A DNA stretch of 64,000 bases from Chloracidobacterium sp. N (GTDB lineage: Bacteria > Acidobacteriota > Blastocatellia > Chloracidobacteriales > Chloracidobacteriaceae), in contig NZ_CP072643.1 in assembly GCF_018304765.1 (NCBI RefSeq), forward strand, positions 744,001 to 808,000. The letters are read 5' to 3'. The notes beneath the pieces are model-generated. The model worked only from the letters and a program-made list of their open reading frames with translations. It was not told the origin of the DNA and searched no databases. A program made the position numbers and the translations under genes. Position 1 is the stretch's first letter. Every line of letters starts with the position of its first letter. Shown here piece by piece: positions 14,440 to 22,822 of this stretch.

Positions 14440-15990
14440 CTAGCTCCGTTTGGGAACAAAAAAATCGAGGGGTTTGAACAGGCCGTAGCCGAGAAAGCGG
14501 CCAGCGCCGAGCAGAACCGGGCCAACGACCGGCTCGGCAAAACGCAAGAAGACATGAACCTGTGGCTTTGCAGCGCGTGCGCCTTTGAGCAGGTAGGGGG
14601 GAAATCCGTCGCCCAGCCTGGCCTGCGCCGGCGGGGAAGCGCCGCGCACGGGACGCTCTTTGGCAATGGCGCGGGGAGCACCCGGAGTCCAGGCCGTTGT
14701 GCCGAAGTCAATTTCAACCGGCTCCGGCAGCCCGGCGTACTGGCAGGCCTCAAAGAGAATGGAGCCGACTTCGTATTCCCAGTTGGCGCGCTCGGTCAGG
14801 CGGTTGGCTTTGGGGAAGCGGTCGAGCACGACCGGCGTCACGCTGGCCCAGCGTTTGGCTCCACGGGGAAAGGCCGTCCAGGTTTCAGGCTGGAGCGTGA
14901 GGCGGGTGTCGTCCCAGGCACGCTTGCGCAGCACCCAGACGCCCAGCCGGCCGAGCCGGAGACTGACATCCGCCGGCTTGCCCTGCTGGTTGACAAAGAG
15001 CGGCCCGATGACGCGGCCGCGCTCGCGGCGGTCAATCTCCGTGGGGAACGCCAGCGCCACGCCGAGCAACCGCCCATCAGCATATTCGTAGCCCACGAAA
15101 GGCAGAGGGAGCAGCGCCAGATGTCCGCGCCCGTCGGCCAGCGGTTGGCCCTGGGCGTCATGGCCGCTCACCCATGCCGGCGGCGGCTGCGGGCAGTGCG
15201 CCATCAGGGTGTCCCGGAGCGCCTGCATCACCTGAAGGCTGGCGGTGACCGGCAGCGCCGGGCCGTCAACTTGTGTCAACACCAGAAGGTCGCGGTCGAA
15301 AACCGTTGTGTTGGTCATAGGCGGCGGTGTGAAGGTGGCGGCACGATACCCGGCGGCCAGACCGACCAGCGGACGCCGGCCAGCCTGAAACGTTTCCCGC
15401 AGGCGTTCGAGTGAAGGTCCCTGGAAGATACGGCGGAGGTGCAGGTCAGCCAACCCGCTGTCCGCCTCTTCCGTCGGCAGCCAGCCAGCAAAGCTGTCCT
15501 CCGGTGTGGGCGGTCTTTCGGCGACCCACATCTGCACCAGTGAAGCCGAGTGTCCGAGGCGCGTCACCCTGGCGCAGAGCTGCGTCAGCGCCGGTCGGTA
15601 GCGGTCGCTGTCCGGGGCTTCCGGCCAGTGCAGGAAGCATGGCCGGTCGCCAACCCAGACCGCCGGAAATGTGCGCGGCTGCTTGCTGCGTGCCAGCGGG
15701 GCGGATTGCAGCAGGGCCGTGCCTTCGGCCTTGTCGTTGACCGGCACGTAGGCGGTGACAACGTGCCGGCGGCCGCCAGCCTGGACAGGAAGCCACACCT
15801 GCGGGTCAGGCAGCGTGCGCAGCCACTCCAGCGCCTGACCTTCGGCGGGGTCCTCGCCGGTCTCGAAAAAGGCGGCCGCCAGCGCCAGCCACACCCGCGC
15901 CGGATGTGGCGGCCACTCCGGGGCGTCGCGCCGCGCCGGGTCGGTGGCGCGGGCGTAGCCCGTCAGGTAGGTCCAAGCCAACGTCAGCAT
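14440..15990 (-). CDS. csb2: Type I-G protein Csb2 (GSU0054 family, Cas5/Cas6-like)
   Basis: The product is 516 aa. The start MLTLAWTYLTGYARATDP and the segment HPARVWLALAAAFFET match the Csb2/GSU0054 family, in which Cas5 and Cas6 roles are combined: binding the crRNA 5' handle and processing the transcript. RPLVGLAAGYRAATF, LALLPLPFVGYEYADGRLLGVALAFP and a Gly-rich C-terminal RLGDGFPPYLLKGARAAKP look RAMP-like. ATG 15990 has AGGAGGAG upstream, overlapping the csb1 stop region, so earlier in-frame starts are not used. It is the second gene of the cas operon. Confidence 0.85.
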   Translation of the reverse strand: MLTLAWTYLTGYARATDPARRDAPEWPPHPARVWLALAAAFFETGEDPAEGQALEWLRTLPDPQVWLPVQAGGRRHVVTAYVPVNDKAEGTALLQSAPLARSKQPRTFPAVWVGDRPCFLHWPEAPDSDRYRPALTQLCARVTRLGHSASLVQMWVAERPPTPEDSFAGWLPTEEADSGLADLHLRRIFQGPSLERLRETFQAGRRPLVGLAAGYRAATFTPPPMTNTTVFDRDLLVLTQVDGPALPVTASLQVMQALRDTLMAHCPQPPPAWVSGHDAQGQPLADGRGHLALLPLPFVGYEYADGRLLGVALAFPTEIDRRERGRVIGPLFVNQQGKPADVSLRLGRLGVWVLRKRAWDDTRLTLQPETWTAFPRGAKRWASVTPVVLDRFPKANRLTERANWEYEVGSILFEACQYAGLPEPVEIDFGTTAWTPGAPRAIAKERPVRGASPPAQARLGDGFPPYLLKGARAAKPQVHVFLRFAEPVVGPVLLGAGRFLGYGLFKPLDFFVPKRS

Positions 15991-15995
15991 GGCGG

Positions 15996-17315
15996 TTACT
16001 CCTCCTGGGTTCCCTGGCTCTGCGCCAGTTGTTGGCTTTTGACGACGAGCTTGACGAGTTCCGGCGCCGGCTGAAGCTGGAGCGGGGTGGTGCGCCACGG
16101 AAGGCCACACTTCCGGGCTTCGTCAACGGCTTCCATGAACAGCCGGAGCGCGGCTTCCGCATCGAGAACGATGTCTGACTGAATTTCACCGGGGCGGCCC
16201 AGCAGTTCCCACTTCAACGGCTCCTGCGGCCAGAGCAGGCAGCGGGAACGCAAATCCAGCCCGGCGTCGTCGGCCAGAATGGCCGCACAGAGGCCCAGCG
16301 CCGCCAGTACGGTCCACGCCGCTTCATCGGCCTTGGGGTTGTGCTGACCATTGATGGGGAAGCGGAGCCGGCGCAGGGCCGGCAGCGACAGGACGATGCT
16401 CTGTTCGGCGTAGTCAATGGTGACGCCGCCGCCCAGGAATTCACCCTGCCGGTCACGTTCGGAGATGGTTGGGGTGACATTGCCGTGATTGGCTTCTGAA
16501 GGGCGTCCGGTGGCTTCTGAAGTGCGTCCGGTACCGAGCAGAACGTGCCTGCCCTTGTTGTCCTTGACGGCTTTCCCAGGGTCAAGCGTCCATCCGAGCG
16601 GTTCGGTGGGCGGCGTCCGGTACAGCGGCCCGGCCTTGAGCTGGATGCCCAGCGGGTCAATCCGGCTGCTGGTTTTCGCGCCCAGAACGGCGTTGATGCC
16701 CACGATCTCGCTCACCATGGCGCGCTCGAATTTGGCGCCCAGGCCGCCTTTGGGGCCGGTGGAATCCCACATGCCAAACAGAAGCGCTGTTGGGCACAGC
16801 TCGAACAAAGGCGTGGCATGGTGGGCTGCCGCTTCACGAAGCCGGCGTCCATAGGAGGATTCCTGCTTGACGTTGGACGAACGAAACGGCTTCCCCTGTT
16901 CTTGAATCACGACGCTGTCGCGCAGGATGGCATCCACGATGCGGTGTGGGGCCTGCAGGGACGACACCCTGCCGATGGGTTCCAGAAGCCGCATGTCTTC
17001 CGGCTGGCCATTGCCGGGGAAGTAGGGCGTGAAATCCACTTCGACCAGGGGAAGGGCAAGGCGGCCGTCATCCACGGCCTGCTGGAGTGCCTCTTCCATG
17101 CGGTTGGCCTGGGATTGCACGGAATCCATCAGGACGCAGCGTACCGGATGGTCGTAACCCGGCATCCGGCGTTCTTCGAGGGCGTAGCGTCCGCCTTCGT
17201 AGGTTGGGGGAAAGACCTTGGTGCCAGGGCCGCCAGCCGGTTGGAGACGAAGACGGCAGCGCAGGGCCGTCGCCGTGCGGACGGCCTGCTGGAGTTGCTG
17301 AAGTGAAAGTGACAT
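15996..17315 (-). CDS. csb1: Type I-G backbone protein Csb1/Cas7 (GSU0053 family)
   Basis: The product is 439 aa and is the first gene of the leftward cas operon. QSQANRMEEAL, LEPIGRVSSLQAPHRIVDAILRDS and LCPTALLFGMWDSTGPKGGLGAKF are recognisable Csb1 segments; this RAMP polymerises along the crRNA. ATG 17315 (MSLSLQQLQQAV) has GAGGTC upstream; an ATG at 17390 would add 25 residues and would lie inside the duplicated 128-bp segment. A Thr/Ser/Glu-Ala stretch near residues 285-300 contains a small direct repeat (GGACGCACTTCAGAAGCCAC-like), probably a loop. Confidence 0.87.
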   Translation of the reverse strand: MSLSLQQLQQAVRTATALRCRLRLQPAGGPGTKVFPPTYEGGRYALEERRMPGYDHPVRCVLMDSVQSQANRMEEALQQAVDDGRLALPLVEVDFTPYFPGNGQPEDMRLLEPIGRVSSLQAPHRIVDAILRDSVVIQEQGKPFRSSNVKQESSYGRRLREAAAHHATPLFELCPTALLFGMWDSTGPKGGLGAKFERAMVSEIVGINAVLGAKTSSRIDPLGIQLKAGPLYRTPPTEPLGWTLDPGKAVKDNKGRHVLLGTGRTSEATGRPSEANHGNVTPTISERDRQGEFLGGGVTIDYAEQSIVLSLPALRRLRFPINGQHNPKADEAAWTVLAALGLCAAILADDAGLDLRSRCLLWPQEPLKWELLGRPGEIQSDIVLDAEAALRLFMEAVDEARKCGLPWRTTPLQLQPAPELVKLVVKSQQLAQSQGTQEE

Positions 17316-17706
17316 AGCGTTGACCTCGCTGGGTTTGGATTCGGCTGCCGACAGCAGCCAGTCCGATATGGTAGGGACGACAGTGGACAAGAACGGGGCA
17401 ACGTCCTAAGCTGTCCGCCACAGGTTCAAAGCATCAGCCGCAACGGTTGGGCGTACGCAAAGGCCACGCCCGCCGGGGTCGTGCTGTGCGACAAAAGCTT
17501 TCAGGCTGAGGCGGGGAGAAAACCGATACGGGCTGAATCCAAAGGAAAGTGGTCGCTGGCTAACTGTGTTTTGAGCCGACAGCGCCTTCGGTACCGGGCT
17601 TGTGGTACTCCGGCGACAGCACCCTTTCCGGTACATTGCCTGACACTGCATCAAGCGGGATGCACCGCAAACGGCACGTCCCTTGCGCCAAGCGTCAGCC
17701 ATTACA
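17316..17706. other. Divergent control region between the cas operon and the HNH gene
   Basis: This 391-bp gap holds copy 1 of the 128-bp duplication and otherwise no gene I can support. It should carry the leftward cas promoter and the rightward HNH promoter, but no convincing -35/-10 pair stood out. Confidence 0.5.
17382..17509 (+). repeat. 128-bp direct repeat, copy 1
   Basis: The segment starts AGTGGACAAGAACGGGGCAA and ends AAAGCTTTCAGGCTGA. It matches 18835-18962 with about seven mismatches and no gap. It contains GGGCGT/ACGCCC and GTCG/CGAC dyads that could be operator half-sites. It lies just upstream of csb1. Confidence 0.9.
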
Positions 17707-18774
17707 ATGAGCGTTCAAGCACTCTCAGACATTACATTCGATGAGCAGGATGCCAATCTCTTTCTCGTTGACGACGCTCAACTGCGGGCGGATGCGCTCA
17801 AACACTCAGTTTTGCCGCGCCTGCGCGTGGTGATGAACGTCGCAATTGCCTGCATCCGCGAGATTTACGGTATCGAGGCGCTTGAAGATTCCATCGTCAG
17901 CGTCTATCCCAACTTCCGGCAGAAGCGTGACCGGGAACTGCTCATCAAGTATGAATCCGTCTTTGTCGGTCTCGGTGGGCAGCGCAAAGCCAAGTGGCCG
18001 GGCTTTGCGCGCAAAGATGGAAAACCCGTTCAAATCCTGCCCTTCCGATTTGCTTTTGTGCTTGACCAATATGGCGTTTTCACCGTTTTGGAGAATGCGT
18101 GGTTGAAGGGACTTGACACGCGATCTTTTGAAATGCTGCTCCGCTTTCACATTGATAACGAACACAAGGTCAATCCCTTGTGTTTCGCGTCGGGCATGGC
18201 ACCGGGTATTCCGTACTTGGAAGACTTGCCGCTCCTTGCACCACTCCGTGACGAATATCAACTCCGGTTGAAGCATAAGCTCTATGACAATCATTTCCTC
18301 GGTCACACTTATCACTTCCCGGTATCGGGAGACACTCTGGAGCAAATAGTGAATCGCTTCGCTTATTTCTTCCCCGTTTATGATTCATATATCCAGATGG
18401 CAAAAGGTTTGCCGATCCGGCTTGATGCACTTGTTGCGAAGCTGTCTGCCTGGCTGGAACGGGAGCTGGAGGAAACTGAGGAACAAACTGAATTGCCAGT
18501 GCCGGAAACGCTTGGAGTCCATGCTGCCCGGGCGGCAGAATCGAAAGTCCGCGTCATGCCTGCAATGCGCTGGCAGGTGTTCCAGCGGGATCAATGGAGA
18601 TGTGTTGCCTGTGGGCGAAGTTCACACGATGGAGCCATACTCCACGTTGACCACATCATTCCCCGCTCACGCGGTGGTCTTGATGCGCTCGAAAACTATC
18701 AGACACTCTGTGACATTTGTAACATTGGAAAAAGCAACAAGGATGCCACAGACCTGCGTAACAGGAAGGGCTGA
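17707..18774 (+). CDS. HNH endonuclease domain protein
   Basis: The product is 355 aa. The last 70 residues form an HNH module: CVACGRSS, HVDHIIPRSRGG, NYQTLCDICNIGKSNKD, with zinc-type cysteine pairs and catalytic histidines intact. The first 280 residues are of unknown function and contain no membrane segment. ATG 17707 is an inner start preferred to 17683 only because the first eight codons look like leader sequence; no clear Shine-Dalgarno is present. Its composition is visibly more AT-rich than the flanking genes. It sits between two copies of a 128-bp repeat, next to CRISPR-cas, so it is probably an acquired defence or mobile nuclease. Confidence 0.8.
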   Translation: MSVQALSDITFDEQDANLFLVDDAQLRADALKHSVLPRLRVVMNVAIACIREIYGIEALEDSIVSVYPNFRQKRDRELLIKYESVFVGLGGQRKAKWPGFARKDGKPVQILPFRFAFVLDQYGVFTVLENAWLKGLDTRSFEMLLRFHIDNEHKVNPLCFASGMAPGIPYLEDLPLLAPLRDEYQLRLKHKLYDNHFLGHTYHFPVSGDTLEQIVNRFAYFFPVYDSYIQMAKGLPIRLDALVAKLSAWLERELEETEEQTELPVPETLGVHAARAAESKVRVMPAMRWQVFQRDQWRCVACGRSSHDGAILHVDHIIPRSRGGLDALENYQTLCDICNIGKSNKDATDLRNRKG

Positions 18775-18834
18775 CAACCGCTTCAAAAGGGACGCGCCGA
18801 CAGTCAGTTTCGCCGTCTGTTTCCGCGCCACTTT

Positions 18835-18962
18835 AGTGGACAGGAACGGGGCAACGTCCTAATCTATCCGCCACAGGTTCAAAACAGCCGCCGCAACGGT
18901 TGGGCGTACGCAAAGGCCACGCCCGCCGGGGTCGTGCTGTGCGACAAAAGCTTTCAGGCTGA
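18835..18962 (+). repeat. 128-bp direct repeat, copy 2
   Basis: This copy lies immediately upstream of the WYL regulator (start 18987) and matches 17382-17509 almost exactly. The central 60 bp from CAACGGTTGGGCGTACGC through GACAAAAGC are identical in both. Confidence 0.9.
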
Positions 18963-18986
18963 CGCAAGGAGTACAGAAAGCCGTTC

Positions 18987-20066
18987 ATGCTCCCGGTCTC
19001 TCCGCAGGCAGACTCCAAACGCGGCAATCTGACGCGCCTGGCCATTGAGCTGCCCCTGCTGCTGGCCTCCGGCTTCAAATCCAAGACCGAACTGGCCAAA
19101 CACTTCGGCTGTGACAAGAAAACCATCAAGCGGCTCGTAGATGAGCTTTCGTTTCACTACCGGATTACTGAGGAGAAACGGGGGCGGGAGGTGTTTTACG
19201 GTTTCGCTGATGGCTACACCTTCCGGCCGCCGGCGCTCAAGCCAGCGGAAGTGGCAGCGCTGTGGTTGGCGCAAAAGGCGGTGCTCATGGATGGCTCCTC
19301 GCCCCGCTGGCCGTTGAGTCAGGATGGGCGGTCACTGCTGGAAAAGCTGCGCGCCACTTTGCCTCCTGCCCTGGCTGCGCATCTCAGTGAGCTGGCCGCC
19401 GTCTATGGCACAGCCCTCGTCCCGGCGAAGGATTACACGCCCCACCTGGAAACCCTGAACCAGGTGCTTACCGCTGCCATCGGGAAGCAGCGCGTCGAGG
19501 TCGAATACGTCTCGCTCAGCAGCCGCCGTCCGAAGACCCGGCGCTATGACACCTACGGGCTGTATTTCGATCCCAACGGCGGGACGCTCAAGACTTTTGG
19601 TTATGACAGCCGCCGGCGCGGCATTGTCACCCTGGCCATTGACCACATGCGGCGCGTCACCCTGCTTGATGAGTGGTTCACCCTGCCGCCGGATTTCACC
19701 AGCGTGCAGAGCTACCTGGAGCGATACCATTTCAACGGTTTTTTCGGTGCACCGACCCGGGTTCGGTTGCGGTTTTTCGGCGTCACCTCACAGGTTTTTC
19801 GGGAGCGCCAGCATCACGTCACGCAACGGATCGTGAGTTACACACCGGCCACCCGCGGCCGGCCGGAGACGGTTGACATCGAAATGACCGTGGCGCGGGG
19901 GCGCGGTCTGGAGCGGTTCATCCTGAGCTGGCTGCCGGAAGTCGAGGTTCTGGCGCCCGCCGCGCTGCGCCAGCGCATCGAGGACTGCTGCCTGGGCCGC
20001 GCGCGCGTACTGCCGCCGTCAGCGTACCGCCCCCAGCCGCCGGTTGCGGTCAATGAACGGGCGTGA
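18987..20066 (+). CDS. WYL-domain transcriptional regulator
   Basis: The product is 359 aa. An N-terminal helix-turn-helix (about 15-65; FKSKTELAKHFGCDKKTIKRLVDEL) is followed by a WYL-type ligand domain (about 165-240; RVEVEYVSLSSRRPKTRRYDTYGL and DHMRRVTLLDEWF) and the C-terminal WCX extension (FLSWLPEVEVLAP-like). WYL regulators commonly control CRISPR-Cas and other defence loci, sensing nucleic-acid ligands. The 128-bp element lies just upstream of this gene and also upstream of csb1, pointing to shared or self-control. AGGAG lies 15 nt before ATG 18987, rather far. The 3' end overlaps the convergent gene by 48 bp. Confidence 0.87.
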   Translation: MLPVSPQADSKRGNLTRLAIELPLLLASGFKSKTELAKHFGCDKKTIKRLVDELSFHYRITEEKRGREVFYGFADGYTFRPPALKPAEVAALWLAQKAVLMDGSSPRWPLSQDGRSLLEKLRATLPPALAAHLSELAAVYGTALVPAKDYTPHLETLNQVLTAAIGKQRVEVEYVSLSSRRPKTRRYDTYGLYFDPNGGTLKTFGYDSRRRGIVTLAIDHMRRVTLLDEWFTLPPDFTSVQSYLERYHFNGFFGAPTRVRLRFFGVTSQVFRERQHHVTQRIVSYTPATRGRPETVDIEMTVARGRGLERFILSWLPEVEVLAPAALRQRIEDCCLGRARVLPPSAYRPQPPVAVNERA

Positions 20067-21995
20067 CTGCACGATATAGAGCTGTCCACGGTAGGTCAGC
20101 CATTCGATGTCCTGCTTTTCACCGCCAAAGAGACGCTCAATCGCCAGCGCCGCCTGCCCCAGCCGGCGGATCAGGTCGGCGGTGAGTACCGGTTGATCGG
20201 GAACGCCGGCCACTTCCCGGACGCCGCCTTTTACGTCAAAGGTCAATATCGTTTCGTCATCCGCGCGGGTGAGAACGAGGGCCGCATCGCTTTGGGGACG
20301 GTAGATGATCTGCTCCGGGATGCGCCGGCCTTCAACGACCCGCAGGCCCAGACCCCGTTTGGCGTTGATGTAGATACCCTCGGCGTCGCGCCGGTCAAAG
20401 GGATTGGTCGTGATAAGTACACCGGCGCTGTCCGCGTTGATGCCTTCCTGGATGAGGACCGCCGGATAGACGGCCAGATGGTCAATGCGCGCCGCTTCAC
20501 GGGCTTCAAACGCCTCGAAGTTCCAGATCGAGGCCCAGACGGTCTTGATGGCCGTCATCAAAGCCTCGTCGCCAATGACGTTGGGCACGGTGGTGTACAG
20601 CCCGGCGCCGCTGAAGTCGGGCAGGTCTTCGGCGTTGGTCGAGCTGCGGACGAACAGCCCGCGTCCACGGTATTCCCGGTGAACCTTCGCCAGAACAGCG
20701 CGGCGCAATGCCCGGTCAAAAGGCGCGGCCACGATGAAGTCCCGCAGCTTCGCCAGCTCAACCTGCCGGGTTTGTGGGTCGTGGTGAAACTGCTCGTCGT
20801 TGAGCAGCGCCAGGACGCGCGCCTCGATGCCGTGCCGGTCGGCAAAGGCCTTGTAGTGGGCAAAGGGAATGGTGAAGCCACGCGGCACGATGATGCCGGG
20901 CAGACGCGCCTGGGCGACTTCGCCCAGATTGGCGGACTTGGCCCCAAACCGGACGACATCCCGCGCCCGTTGGCGGTACAGGTCGGTCAGCGCGCGCCAG
21001 CGCAGATCGGCGCGTGGGAGGCGCAGTTCCCGGCTGAGTTCGCGTTCGCGTTCCGATTCGGTGATTTGTTCAGCCGGTTCGAGTGTGATGCCGTCATCCG
21101 TGACGACGAGCGTGACCCAGCGGTTGACGAGGCTCCGAAAGCGTACGTCGGCGTCTTTGACGTAGGCGTTGGGAATGCCCCAGCCTTTGGCCAGCAGATT
21201 CAGGTGCGACAACGGCGCGCCCGGCTGCGTCACGAGGATGCCGCGCAGGGGCGGCGTCGAAAGGGGCGTTTCCTTGAAGATCACAATGTCTTCGCGCTCG
21301 AAGGGTTGTTCCGGCGGCAACTGCTCCACCAGCCGCAGCACGCCCACGGCGCGGCCGGGATTGAGTGCCAGAAACGTCGTCTCCGGCAGGGTGGCCTCCG
21401 CCCGAACCCAGGGCAGGTCGGGAAGCTGCGCGGCGACTTCTTCGTGACGGCGGGCGTTGGCCTTGAACGTCAGCGGGGCAAAGCCCGTGGCCGTCAGGCG
21501 TTGGTGAGCTTCGGCCAGCAACGTTGGCGTCAGCAGGTCGCCTTCCCAGAACTCGTAGGTGAAACGTTCCAGCCGGGGTTGAAACGTCAGCGTACCGAGC
21601 AGGAACCGCCGGCGTTCGTTGGTGTAGTTGTGGCGCAGGAAGACATCGCCGGCATCGAGCGTCAGATAGGTGGCGCGGGCAAAGTCGCTGTGAAACCGGA
21701 ACCGGCGCGAGTTGGCGTAATAGACGCGCCCATCCGCACGGTCAATGACGAACATGACCCCCGGAACAGCCAGCTCCTTGCCCTGGCTGGTCAGACGCGC
21801 CAGCCGGTCGAAGTCGGCGCGGGTCAGGCGGGTGACATAGTCCGGGGCTGTCGGGTCATCGGCCGGAGCCGCCGCATCCACTGCCGCCGAAGGAACACTT
21901 TGCGCGCCGACAACCGACACACAAAACAGCAGTAACGCCAGGCTCCAGGCCAGGTGGCAACGGACAGCCCGGCAGAGGGCGCAAAACGCACGCAT
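20019..21995 (-). CDS. Exported PEP-synthase/PPDK-like protein (PEP-utilising and pyruvate/ATP-grasp domains)
   Basis: The product is about 658 aa. It begins with a signal peptide (basic start, WSLALLLFCVSVVGA, then AQS). A PEP-utilising swivel segment with SH (GAPLSHLNLLAKGWGIPN) lies near residue 270, and a PPDK N-terminal ATP-grasp part follows (FGAKSANLGEVAQ, LFVRSSTNAEDLPDFSGAGL, YIVQSRPF). The order, swivel before ATP-grasp, is reversed compared with PpsA. ATP is not expected outside the cytoplasm, so an enzymatic role after export is unclear. ATG 21995 lies 4 nt after the mogA stop, suggesting coupling. An origin-type iteron is embedded at 20229-20249. Confidence 0.75.
   Translation of the reverse strand: MRAFCALCRAVRCHLAWSLALLLFCVSVVGAQSVPSAAVDAAAPADDPTAPDYVTRLTRADFDRLARLTSQGKELAVPGVMFVIDRADGRVYYANSRRFRFHSDFARATYLTLDAGDVFLRHNYTNERRRFLLGTLTFQPRLERFTYEFWEGDLLTPTLLAEAHQRLTATGFAPLTFKANARRHEEVAAQLPDLPWVRAEATLPETTFLALNPGRAVGVLRLVEQLPPEQPFEREDIVIFKETPLSTPPLRGILVTQPGAPLSHLNLLAKGWGIPNAYVKDADVRFRSLVNRWVTLVVTDDGITLEPAEQITESERERELSRELRLPRADLRWRALTDLYRQRARDVVRFGAKSANLGEVAQARLPGIIVPRGFTIPFAHYKAFADRHGIEARVLALLNDEQFHHDPQTRQVELAKLRDFIVAAPFDRALRRAVLAKVHREYRGRGLFVRSSTNAEDLPDFSGAGLYTTVPNVIGDEALMTAIKTVWASIWNFEAFEAREAARIDHLAVYPAVLIQEGINADSAGVLITTNPFDRRDAEGIYINAKRGLGLRVVEGRRIPEQIIYRPQSDAALVLTRADDETILTFDVKGGVREVAGVPDQPVLTADLIRRLGQAALAIERLFGGEKQDIEWLTYRGQLYIVQSRPFIDRNRRLGAVR
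20229..20249 (+). repeat. Stray origin iteron inside a coding sequence
   Basis: This 21-bp stretch, containing TACGTCAAAGGTCAATAT, is identical to 2967-2987 at the origin. In the host gene it encodes ILTFDVK on the minus strand. Confidence 0.85.
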
Positions 21996-21999
21996 CAGA

Positions 22000-22536
22000 T
22001 CACGTCTTCGGACGAAACACGGTAACGTGCTCCGGGTTGCCCGTGATGTAAGGACCACCGATAAGGTCAATGCCGTAGGGAATCGCCGGGAATACGGCGG
22101 CCAGGCACTCCCGGATGGATTTGGGCTTGCCGGGCAGGTTGACGATGAGACTGCGCCCCCGGATGCCGGCCGTCTGCCGGGAGAGAATGGCCGTCGGGAC
22201 GTACTGAAGCGACACGGCGCGCATGAGTTCGCCGAAGCCGGGCAGCATTTTGTCGCAGACGGCCGCCGTGGCTTCCGGCGTCACATCGCGTGGGGCGGGC
22301 CCCGTGCCGCCGGTGGTGACGACCAGGCAGCAGCCGTCTTCGTCTGTGAGCCGCCGGAGTTCAGCCTCAATGAGCGGCTGCTCATCAGGTACGAGGCGCA
22401 TGATGGGCGTCCAGTCGTTGGCGATGTACTCACGCAGCACAGCCAGAATGGCCGGGCCGGACTCGTCCTGATACACCCCCTGACTGGCGCGGTCCGAAAT
22501 GGTCAGAATGCCGATGGTGATGGTTGAGAGTGTCAT
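22000..22536 (-). CDS. mogA: Molybdopterin adenylyltransferase/MoaB-like protein
   Basis: The product is 178 aa. TIGILTISDRASQGVYQDESGP opens the fold and VVTTGGTGPAPRDVTPEAT is the diagnostic MogA/MoaB motif; SRQTAGIRGRSLIVNLPGKPKSIRECL is the usual C-terminal signature. It adenylates molybdopterin before molybdenum insertion. ATG 22536 was chosen because the upstream in-frame extension is only translated heptamer repeats. Whether it is MogA or MoaB cannot be settled by eye. It is followed closely by the exported PEP-synthase-like gene. Confidence 0.88.
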   Translation of the reverse strand: MTLSTITIGILTISDRASQGVYQDESGPAILAVLREYIANDWTPIMRLVPDEQPLIEAELRRLTDEDGCCLVVTTGGTGPAPRDVTPEATAAVCDKMLPGFGELMRAVSLQYVPTAILSRQTAGIRGRSLIVNLPGKPKSIRECLAAVFPAIPYGIDLIGGPYITGNPEHVTVFRPKT

Positions 22537-22540
22537 GGTG

Positions 22541-22713
22541 TGAGTGGCGAATGGTGAATGGTGAAGCGAGTGGCGAATGGCGAATGGCGAGTAGTGGCGA
22601 CCGGCCGGTCGCCCGTACCAGTGGCAGCCGGGCCGGTCGCACGTACCAGCGGCAGCGGGGCCGGTCGCCCGTACCAGCGAGTGGCGAGTGGTGAATGGTG
22701 AATGGTGAGTGGC
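22541..22713. repeat. Heptamer and CCGGTCGC-type repeat block upstream of mogA
   Basis: Two runs of the heptamer family GTGAATG/GCGAATG (22541-22596 and 22678-22713) flank three copies of a roughly 30-bp GC-rich unit with GGCCGGTCGCCCGTACCAG. The long frame through it encodes His-Ser-Pro-Phe words and is not a gene. Confidence 0.85.
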
Positions 22714-22822
22714 GAAGTGCAGCACCACGTCCAACAAACCGGCTTTGATGCCTGGGGAGAATGCTTTACAGTCAGGGTCACTATCTGACTCTCTATCCAA
22801 ACTTCTGATTCAGGATGGCGCT

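Noticed and set aside
17382-18962. A composite transposon bounded by the 128-bp repeats
   Set aside because: The repeats are direct, lack inverted ends and carry no transposase; a duplicated control region is simpler.
20193-21935. 580-codon plus-strand frame opposite the PEP-synthase-like gene
   Set aside because: Shadow frame. The minus strand encodes signal peptide, swivel and ATP-grasp motifs.
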